This document shows positions 1 to 5,153 of a DNA stretch of 8,248 bases, piece by piece; position 1 is the first letter of the stretch; every line of letters begins with the position of its first letter. The stretch is from Deltaproteobacteria bacterium (GTDB lineage Bacteria > Desulfobacterota > Desulfarculia > Adiutricales > Adiutricaceae). A program made the position numbers and the translations under genes. The notes below the pieces were generated by a model that was not told where the DNA came from, ran no database searches, and saw only the letters and a list, made by a program, of their open reading frames with translations. Where the stretch lies: NCBI GenBank assembly GCA_031278835.1, contig JAITJP010000022.1, positions 1-8,248 of the forward strand. Reading direction: 5' to 3'.

Positions 1-70
1 CGAGCTCCCAGACCCGATCGGCCACGGACGGATGGGTACTAAAGGCCTCCAGAAAGACTTTGGGTACCTT
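1..70 (-). pseudogene. C-terminal part of the M48 protease gene beyond the in-frame TAA, partial at left edge
   Basis: In the same frame as the M48 gene, the codons after TAA (73-71) read KVPKVFLEAF (70-41) and STHPSVADRVWEL (40-2), open to the window edge. F-S-T-H-P-x-x-x-x-R-x-x-x-L is the conserved C-terminal motif of M48/HtpX proteases. Because frame and family likeness continue, this is the tail of the same gene separated by one nonsense codon, not another gene. It could reflect a real mutation, a sequencing or assembly error, or stop-codon read-through. Confidence 0.8.
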
Positions 71-1048
71 TTATTTTTCCAAAAGCGACGGGGTTTCGGC
101 GGCGTAAAGGTGCCTAAAATCCGGATGCCGTAACACCGAATAGCTTTTGGGCATGGATTGCCCGCCGATTTTTTTTAAGACCGAGGCCAGGGCCTTGGGG
201 TCCCTGGTGTACTGGGCCGCCGAGCTATCGGCCAAACGCTCGCGGCTTCTGGAAAAGGCGGCTTGGATAAGCATGCCCAAAGCGTTGGCCAGGAAACTTA
301 TCACTACCAGGACCAGGGATAGGAAAACCACGAAACCCGTTTTGCCGCTAACGATGACCCGAAAAGCCATAGTTTTTAAGACCATCAAACCATGAAGCCA
401 GCCGGCCATTAGGGTAAAATGCCTGGTGTCGGAATTGACCAAATGGCTAAACTCGTGGGCCAGTAAGGCTCTTAGCTCATCTCGGTCCAGATATTTTAAG
501 CAGCCCTTGGTTAGGACTATGGAAGAATCGTCCAGGTCCAGGCCGCAAGCCATGGCGTTAATGTAGTCTTCATTGGCCAAAACGTAGACGTCCGGTTCCT
601 GGAGCCCGGTTACCACGGAAAGTTCGCCCACCACGTTTCGTAAAATTTTTTCTTGCCTTTGGCCCTCGGGGCTTTGGAAGATATGGTCGTCGCCCAAGGG
701 CACGGCCTTTAATAGGGAAGGCACGTAAGTACCCCCGCCTTCCTTGATTTGAGTGATTCTTACGTAAGAAAAAACCAAGACGGTTATGACCGCCGAGGCG
801 CTTATGATCAGGGCCACCGGTCTGGAGCGGTCTGCCGGCTGTTTATAGCGGGGCCGTTTGGACAGATCGGAATTGTAATAAATTTGGCGACTACGCATCT
901 TGTTATGTAACTTTATGGATGGTTTCATTAGAAAGTAAATGCCAAAAAACAATAAAACCATGCTGGCCAGAAAGGCTCCGCCAAAAAGCAGACTCCACCA
1001 CCTACTTTTTTTCTGCCTCTCAAAGTGGTTGGTGCTGCCGTAGTCCAT
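71..1048 (-). CDS. M48 family (HtpX-like) membrane metalloprotease, interrupted by an in-frame stop
   Basis: This is a zinc-dependent membrane endopeptidase of the M48 family, thought to act in membrane protein quality control. The zinc motif HEFSH (H198, E199, H202, numbered from the ATG at 1048) lies in LRALLAHEFSHLVNSD, and the third ligand is E270 in SRSRERLADSSAA. Membrane segments are at about 19-40, 78-96 and 239-264. I prefer the ATG at 1048 over TTG at 1069: AAGG lies eight bases before the ATG, the TTG has no ribosome-binding site, and relatives begin near the FERQ motif. The frame ends at TAA (71-73) after SLLEK, but the next codons continue the family in the same frame (KVPKVFLEAF then STHPSVADRVWEL to the left edge). 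The protein therefore lacks its normal C-terminal segment unless the stop is read through. The zinc site itself is complete. It follows the lemA pair, a known association. Confidence 0.88.
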   Translation of the reverse strand: MDYGSTNHFERQKKSRWWSLLFGGAFLASMVLLFFGIYFLMKPSIKLHNKMRSRQIYYNSDLSKRPRYKQPADRSRPVALIISASAVITVLVFSYVRITQIKEGGGTYVPSLLKAVPLGDDHIFQSPEGQRQEKILRNVVGELSVVTGLQEPDVYVLANEDYINAMACGLDLDDSSIVLTKGCLKYLDRDELRALLAHEFSHLVNSDTRHFTLMAGWLHGLMVLKTMAFRVIVSGKTGFVVFLSLVLVVISFLANALGMLIQAAFSRSRERLADSSAAQYTRDPKALASVLKKIGGQSMPKSYSVLRHPDFRHLYAAETPSLLEK

Positions 1049-1104
1049 GATCCGCGCCTTGGTTGCCAAAAGGGCTTTTTACAAAAAGCCGCCTGGGAAC
1101 TTGT

Positions 1105-1704
1105 TTATTTATTGGCCAAAGAAAAACGGACCGGGGCCGCCTCGGCCGGGTCGGTCAGGGCCCAGCTGGGGGCTTTTTTAAAGCCCAACAGGCCTGAGAA
1201 CAAAACGTTGGGAAAAAGCTCGATGGTTTGATTGTATTCCTTGACGGCCATATTGTACATGGATCTGGTGCCGCTAATCTGGTTTTCCGTGTTATTTAGC
1301 TCGATCATCAGATCGGAAATGGTGCCATCGGCTTTTAATTGAGGATAATTTTCAGAAATCATCATCAAGCGCCCCAATACCCCGCTTAAGGAACTGTCCA
1401 GGCTCATGAGCCGCTCCAGAGAAGCTTGGTCCTGGGGCTGCCCGGCCGCCGTTTCCCTTTGGGCGGCGGCCAGATTTCTGGCCTTGATGACTTCCTCCAA
1501 AGTCGAGCTCTCGTGGGCCAAATAGGCCCTGGCGCTTTCCACCAGATTGGGAATCAGGTCGTAGCGCCGCTTAAGTTGAACGTCAATTTGGGAAAGGGTT
1601 CTTTTGTACTCATTTGAAGATTTGACCAGACGGTTGTAGGTCTTGACCGCCAGCCAAACCAATAAGCCGGCCACCACCAAGATGGCCAAAAGCGCGTACA
1701 GCAT
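1105..1704 (-). CDS. lemA: LemA family protein (second of two tandem copies)
   Basis: This is a second LemA protein of 199 residues. It has an N-terminal membrane segment (about 2-20), the signature LSQIDVQLKRRYDLIPNLVE (37-56) and the C-terminal helix motif MAVKEYNQTIELFPNVLFSG (152-171). It shares the stretch LSQIDVQLKRRYDL exactly with the copy upstream but differs widely elsewhere, so the duplication is not recent. The central part (80-100) is a different, Gln/Ala-rich segment, and the C-terminal tail after GLLGFKK is specific to this copy. The start is ATG at 1704, with GGGAG six bases upstream. It lies 59-60 bp after the first lemA and 34-56 bp before the M48 gene, consistent with one operon. 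The role is taken from the family only. Confidence 0.93.
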   Translation of the reverse strand: MLYALLAILVVAGLLVWLAVKTYNRLVKSSNEYKRTLSQIDVQLKRRYDLIPNLVESARAYLAHESSTLEEVIKARNLAAAQRETAAGQPQDQASLERLMSLDSSLSGVLGRLMMISENYPQLKADGTISDLMIELNNTENQISGTRSMYNMAVKEYNQTIELFPNVLFSGLLGFKKAPSWALTDPAEAAPVRFSLANK

Positions 1705-1733
1705 AGCTAACTCCCGCTAAGATTGCTTTGACG

Positions 1734-1757
1734 AAAAATTTTTTTCAAAAAATTTTT
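1734..1757. repeat. A-tract/T-tract inverted repeat between the two lemA genes
   Basis: AAAAATTTTTT (1734-1744) and AAAAAATTTTT (1747-1757) form perfect 11-bp arms around two bases, immediately after the stop of the first lemA. It contains no G-C stem, so it is not a standard terminator. Similar A/T blocks occur in other gaps of this window (2406-2426, 6523-6543, 7423-7438). Confidence 0.55.
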
Positions 1758-1763
1758 TTTTCT

Positions 1764-2363
1764 TTAAAGCCGGGCCAGGCTTGGTTTAGCCCGGCTCTGG
1801 GCCTCGACCCACCACAGCCAAGCCCGCTCAAAACCCATTTTTGAGGCGAACAATACGGCCGGAAACATTTCCCTGGTTTGGTTGTATTCCATGACAGCGT
1901 CATTGTAGGCTTGCCGGGCGTAGGCCACTCGGTTTTCCACCGAGCTTAGATCTTCCATTAGGTCGGCGATGGTTTGATTGGCCTTAAGCTCGGGGTAGGA
2001 CTCGACCACGGCCGTAAAGCGGCCCATGGCCTGGCTCAGGGCCAGGTCGTTTTGGATGGCCTCGGTCGGGGGATTTTTTTGCTCCCTGGGGTTTTTGTTT
2101 ATTTGGCCAGTGCCCAGGCCCCTTAAACGGGCCATTTCTTCCAAAGTGGTTTTTTCGTGAACCAAATAGGCCCTGGTCGATTCGACCAAATTGGGCACCA
2201 GATCGTAGCGGCGCTTTAATTGAACGTCGATCTGGGACAAGGCGTTAATCAGGCGATTTCTTAAGGTCACCAAACGATTGTAAATCCAGATGACCATGAT
2301 GGCCACCAGGCCCAAGACCAGCAAAAGGGCCATGAGCGGATATGTCAGGATGCCTAAATCCAA
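1764..2363 (-). CDS. lemA: LemA family protein (first of two tandem copies)
   Basis: LemA proteins are small envelope proteins with one N-terminal membrane segment and a long antiparallel helical domain. Their biochemical role is not settled. Counting from the upstream TTG at 2375, the membrane segment is about residues 14-31, then SQIDVQLKRRYDLVPNLVES (47-66), the family's signature, and a helical domain ending AYNDAVMEYNQTREMFPAVL (156-175). I prefer the TTG at 2363: GAGG (2373-2370) is an ideal Shine-Dalgarno six bases before it and would overlap the upstream TTG. That gives 199 residues, the same length as the second copy. There is a hydrophilic insert around 89-108 (GTGQINKNPREQKNPPTE). 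An M48 protease gene follows the second lemA. LemA next to M48/HtpX proteases is a known association. Confidence 0.92.
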   Translation of the reverse strand: MDLGILTYPLMALLLVLGLVAIMVIWIYNRLVTLRNRLINALSQIDVQLKRRYDLVPNLVESTRAYLVHEKTTLEEMARLRGLGTGQINKNPREQKNPPTEAIQNDLALSQAMGRFTAVVESYPELKANQTIADLMEDLSSVENRVAYARQAYNDAVMEYNQTREMFPAVLFASKMGFERAWLWWVEAQSRAKPSLARL

Positions 2364-2380
2364 GGGTCGCCTCAATTAAT

Positions 2381-2402
2381 CAATAAAAATGCCCAATGGG
2401 GC
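2381..2402 (-). terminator. short GCCC/GGGC hairpin with T-tract upstream of first lemA
   Basis: On the minus strand GCCC-CATT-GGGC (2402-2391) is followed by ATTTTTATTG (2390-2381). The geometry is that of an intrinsic terminator, but the stem is only 4 bp, so termination would be inefficient. It lies 18 bases before the likely lemA start. Confidence 0.25.
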
Positions 2403-2431
2403 GCTAAAAAAAATTTTTATTTTTTGTTAAG

Positions 2432-2471
2432 CCCAAGCGGCCCGGTCGGCTATCTCCCAGGAGCCGCTGGG
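2432..2471 (-). terminator. hairpin after the transglycosylase-like gene, possible weak terminator
   Basis: AGCGGC (2468-2463 on the minus strand) pairs with GCCGCT (2441-2436), extended by CCC/GGG across a bulge. It starts right after the TAG stop. A T8 run follows, but only about 20 bases later, so this is not a canonical terminator. It could reduce read-through into the lemA genes or simply protect the upstream message. Confidence 0.35.
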
Positions 2472-2472
2472 G

Positions 2473-3360
2473 CTACGGGGTATTGACGAATGAGCCGGCC
2501 GGGGCCACCTCGCCCAGGATGTGGGGATTCATGTCCCGAAAGGTCCGGTAATCGATTTTGTAAGAAGCGGCCAGATCCCTAAGGTTTTGCTGGCTGTCAA
2601 TGCGCCGCCGGGCGTTTGACAAAATGGGCCAGGCTTGGGTCAGACGGTAGCCATAGATTTCTGGGGCCGAATAAAGGGCCTTCCCGGCCAGGACCAAACT
2701 AACCGACTTGTCCAGGGCCTCGGGCACAAACAGGCTAAAATAATCATTACTGGTCCCGGCCTCGGACATGGCCGTGGCCAGGGCGCTGGGATCCAAAAAA
2801 GCGGCCAGGGCCAGGCTCCAGGAGCCCAGGCCTTGCTTGAGAGAGGCCAGTTTGGCGGCGGCGGCCATGGATGAGCTGGTGGGATCCAGCCTTTCGTCAA
2901 GGATCTTGTTGACCACCAAACCCATGGCCTGGGCCTCGCCCTCGGTCAGTCGCCAGAGGCCCCGGCGGTTACCCAAACGGTATTCCGGGTCCAGATTGGT
3001 CATGGCCATGGGCAGGAATTTAAAATCCAGGGGAACTTTTTGATCCCGTAAAGCCCTTTCTATTATTGGCAAATATCGATCCGATCTTCTCAAAGTCGTC
3101 CAAACTCTGGCCTTGGCCTCGGAAAGCAGCAGTAACTCCTGATCAAGGCTCTCAAAAACCTCGGCCCGCCTAAGGGGAACCTCCTCGCCGGCAAATTTCA
3201 TCTCGCCACCAAATTGGGCCCGGGCCTGGTCCCCCCAGGACAAAATAGCCACCATGACCAAAAGGGCCCAAACCCTTAAGCTAAAGTTTGCCAAAAGGCC
3301 TTTTTGCCAACTAGAGGAGCGAGAAATAGAGTTTTTCATGATCAAATCGATATTCCCCAT
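2473..3360 (-). CDS. exported MltD-like lytic transglycosylase homologue, probably catalytically inactive
   Basis: The 295-residue protein resembles the SLT (GH23) domain of MltD-type murein transglycosylases: YLPIIERALRDQKVPLDFKFL, then NLDPEYRLGNRRGLWRL, DERLDPTSSSMAAAAKL and WSLALAAF. In active enzymes the segment reads KYLAL(I/V)ESGLNP, and here it is KFLPMAMTNLDP, so the catalytic glutamate is M120. The AYNAG motif is AFLDP (187-191) and GLWQF is GLWRL. It is therefore likely a binding or structural pseudoenzyme. The C-terminal LRDLAASYKIDYRTFRDMNP is the LysM-like linker common in this family, and the protein stops soon after. It lacks any following LysM repeats. There is a signal peptide with cleavage near ARA|Q after residue 48. 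Two starts are possible: ATG at 3360 (no ribosome-binding site) or ATG at 3339 (M8), which gives a more normal signal peptide. It is the second gene of the presumed operon. Confidence 0.82.
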   Translation of the reverse strand: MGNIDLIMKNSISRSSSWQKGLLANFSLRVWALLVMVAILSWGDQARAQFGGEMKFAGEEVPLRRAEVFESLDQELLLLSEAKARVWTTLRRSDRYLPIIERALRDQKVPLDFKFLPMAMTNLDPEYRLGNRRGLWRLTEGEAQAMGLVVNKILDERLDPTSSSMAAAAKLASLKQGLGSWSLALAAFLDPSALATAMSEAGTSNDYFSLFVPEALDKSVSLVLAGKALYSAPEIYGYRLTQAWPILSNARRRIDSQQNLRDLAASYKIDYRTFRDMNPHILGEVAPAGSFVNTP

Positions 3361-3363
3361 TTA

Positions 3364-3424
3364 AAAAAAAGTAAAAATCGCCAAATTTACTTTTTTTACC
3401 CGAATGGTCAGTTGGGTAAAAAAA
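3364..3424 (-). promoter_or_regulatory. two mutually exclusive hairpins between the ankyrin and transglycosylase-like genes
   Basis: On the minus strand three segments follow the ankyrin stop. A is TTTTTTTACCC (3424-3414), B is GGGTAAAAAAAGTAAA (3401-3386) and C is TTTACTTTTTTT (3375-3364). B pairs perfectly either with A (11 bp, loop 12) or with C (12 bp, loop 10), but not with both. B-C ends in a U-run and stops 3 bases before the ATG at 3360, so it could act as a weak terminator or hide the start region, with A-B as the alternative. The stems are mostly A-U, so stability is modest, and regulation is only inferred. Confidence 0.5.
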
Positions 3425-3426
3425 GC

Positions 3427-4785
3427 CTAATTGGCCACTGGCTGGTCAGGCTCGGCCTCGGGAGCGGCCGGGCCGGCCTCTTGGCCGGCCGCCGGGGCCT
3501 CTTCGGGCTCGGCGGTTTGACGCTTGGCCTTGATGGCCTCAAAGAGTTCGGTCACGGCTTGGTGTTTGTTTTTCTCGGCGTACTCAAAGGCGCTTAGGCC
3601 GTCATTGTCTTTAATATCCAGGTCAGCCCCGGCCCCCAAAAGAAGCCTGATGACCACGGGATTGTCAACCACGGCCGCCCCCAGCATCAGGGCCGTGCGG
3701 CCATGAGAGTCTCTCTCGTTGGGGTCAACCCTTTGGGAGAGGATTAGTTTGGTCATGGCCGGTTCGGGGTTAACCAGGGAGGCCATCAGTAGGGTCATGC
3801 CGTCCATGTGGGCCTGGTTGACCTTGCCGCCCAGGGAGAGGAGTCGTCTGGCCACGTTGACGTTGGGATTAAAGTAGGTGGCCGCAAACAGGGGCGAGCT
3901 CTCGGGGGCTTCCAGGAGACTAAGATCGTAGTTGGTGGCTTGAAGCAGGGCGGCCAAGACGTCCGAGTTGGGGTTGACCGAGGAATGGTAAAGGATGGAT
4001 AGGCCCCTAAGGTTTTTGGCGTAGGGGTCGGCCTTGGCCTTCAAGAGCTCAAAGATGGCCCCGGAATCGACGTTGGTGCGGGCCGCCCAGGCCAGGGCCG
4101 TGTCGCCGGACTCGTCTTTGAGATTGACCTCGGCCCCGTTTTTTAGAAGCTCACGGATGACCGGAGTTTTTCCATAACCAGCGGCGTGCATTAAGGCCGT
4201 GGCCCCCATGGAGTCCACGGCGTTGACCTTGGCCCCGGCCTTAATCAAGGCCTCGGTCACGGCCGGGTTGGGGTTACTGGAGGCGGCTTGGATTAGGGCC
4301 GTGCCGCCCTGGAAGTTTTGGTAATCCACGGAAATACCCGAGGCCACTAAAAACTCAACGATCTCTGGCTTGGGGTTGTGGGATGCGGCCAACATCAAGG
4401 CGTTTAGGCCAAAGCGGTTTTCCACGGCCTCCAGATTGGCCCCGGCCGCCAGCAAAGTTTCCAGCGATTCGACCTGGTTATTAAAGGCCGCGGCCGAGAG
4501 AAAGGGGGTCAGACCCACCTGGGAGACGTGATTAACCTCTAAACCGGCCTCCAGTGCCCTTTTGATCTCCTCGGGCCCGGCGCTGCCGCACAATTCCACG
4601 AAGCCTTCCGGGTCGGGTGGGCTATACTCAGTGGCCGCGGCTTCGGTCGAGGCGGCCGCCTCGGCCGAAGCCGGCTCGGAAGTGGTCTGGGCGGGGCTCT
4701 CGGATTGGGCCCACAGGGGGGCGCCCAGGCTTAGGAGAATCATCAGAAAGGTGAAAACGAGGATATTTTTTAATAAAATTAACAA
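3427..4785 (-). CDS. secreted ankyrin-repeat protein (about 11 repeats)
   Basis: The 452-residue protein has a Sec signal peptide (hydrophobic core about 8-24, likely cleavage LWA|Q after residue 26), so it should act in the periplasm or be secreted. An Ala/Ser/Glu/Thr linker (27-58) follows, then about 11 ankyrin repeats (59-423) with the usual G-x-T-A-L-x-x-A-A and L-L-x-x-G-A-x-V-N signatures. Examples are GGTALIQAASS and LIKAGAKVNAVD. Many repeats carry an N-P-x-P or N-P-N turn (HNPKP, SNPNP, VNPNS, FNPNV, VNPEP) in place of the common G-H motif. The tail (424-452) is Ala/Glu/Pro-rich. Repeats 7 and 8 are the most divergent. The start is TTG at 4785, with GGGG six bases upstream. Ankyrin repeats bind proteins, but the partner is unknown. 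It is the first gene after the consensus promoter, and a transglycosylase-like gene follows after 66 bp. Confidence 0.9.
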   Translation of the reverse strand: MLILLKNILVFTFLMILLSLGAPLWAQSESPAQTTSEPASAEAAASTEAAATEYSPPDPEGFVELCGSAGPEEIKRALEAGLEVNHVSQVGLTPFLSAAAFNNQVESLETLLAAGANLEAVENRFGLNALMLAASHNPKPEIVEFLVASGISVDYQNFQGGTALIQAASSNPNPAVTEALIKAGAKVNAVDSMGATALMHAAGYGKTPVIRELLKNGAEVNLKDESGDTALAWAARTNVDSGAIFELLKAKADPYAKNLRGLSILYHSSVNPNSDVLAALLQATNYDLSLLEAPESSPLFAATYFNPNVNVARRLLSLGGKVNQAHMDGMTLLMASLVNPEPAMTKLILSQRVDPNERDSHGRTALMLGAAVVDNPVVIRLLLGAGADLDIKDNDGLSAFEYAEKNKHQAVTELFEAIKAKRQTAEPEEAPAAGQEAGPAAPEAEPDQPVAN

Positions 4786-4905
4786 GTAAAACCCCAGTCT
4801 GGTCAGATATAGCGATGGTTGTTGGTTAGGTTAATAAGGTAAGGCTTTATGAGGCTATGGAAAAGTCTAATCCACGTTTAAGTCTTAAATAAATGGTATA
4901 ATGGG

Positions 4906-4933
4906 AACATTTAAAATTTGTTAGTTAAATGTT
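4906..4933. repeat. leader inverted repeat AACATTTAA / TTAAATGTT
   Basis: AACATTTAA (4906-4914) and TTAAATGTT (4925-4933) are perfect 9-bp arms around a 10-base loop. They lie about 40-70 nt after the predicted transcription start of the ankyrin gene. This could be an operator downstream of the promoter or an AU-rich hairpin in the leader. No regulator is identifiable. Confidence 0.5.
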
Positions 4934-4980
4934 AAAAAAATATTATCCATATTAAGGCTTAAACTTTCTAGGCGTTTTTT

Positions 4981-5010
4981 ATTATAATGTTTCGACCTGG
5001 GCCATGTCAA
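4981..5010 (-). promoter_or_regulatory. consensus sigma-70 promoter for the ankyrin/LemA/M48 genes
   Basis: On the minus strand there is a perfect -35 TTGACA (5010-5005) and a perfect -10 TATAAT (4986-4981), separated by 18 bp. Transcription would start near 4974, leaving about 190 nt of untranslated leader before the ankyrin gene start at 4785. It sits directly downstream of the glgC terminator, where a new transcription unit is expected. A small hairpin (5016-5030) lies just upstream of the -35. Confidence 0.8.
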
Positions 5011-5105
5011 GGTAACCCTTGAGCAAAGGGCCAGAGCTTGGAGCTTTGGAGCCGGGGCCGCCCAGCTGGGGAGCTTTTGAGGAAAAGTGTTTAAAAATGA
5101 GCCAA

Positions 5106-5151
5106 AAAATCCCCCCATAAGGCCGCCCCAAGGCGCCCTAGGGGGGATTTT
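5106..5151 (-). terminator. rho-independent terminator after glgC (possibly bidirectional)
   Basis: AAAATCCCCCC (5106-5116 on +) and GGGGGGATTTT (5141-5151) are perfect 11-bp inverted repeats. The loop contains GC-rich sequence able to fold further. On the minus strand the stem is followed by a run ending ATTTTTT, starting 2 bases after the glgC stop codon. On the plus strand the stem is followed by ATTTTGTTTATT, so it could also stop plus-strand transcription. Confidence 0.9.
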
Positions 5152-5153
5152 GT

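Larger units (their letters stand above)
4786..5153. other. 368-bp intergenic region: glgC terminator, promoter and leader of the ankyrin-LemA-M48 unit
   Basis: From right to left it holds the glgC terminator, a GC-rich stretch (about 5011-5100) with a CCCTT/AAGGG hairpin at 5016-5030 and TTGGAGC repeated at 5038 and 5046, a consensus promoter (5010-4981), and then about 190 nt of AT-rich leader before the ankyrin gene. A 65-codon minus-strand frame at 4921-5118 spans the promoter, has no family likeness, and is not called as a gene. Confidence 0.7.

Noticed and set aside
2640..2900. Overlapping frames inside the transglycosylase-like gene (both strands)
   Set aside because: They are Pro/Trp-rich or Gly/Ala-rich translations typical of shadow frames of GC-rich coding DNA; the SLT-like frame explains the region.
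4921..5118. 65-codon minus-strand reading frame
   Set aside because: It covers the consensus promoter and part of the glgC terminator, shows no domain or family likeness and has no ribosome-binding site of note. It is most likely chance.
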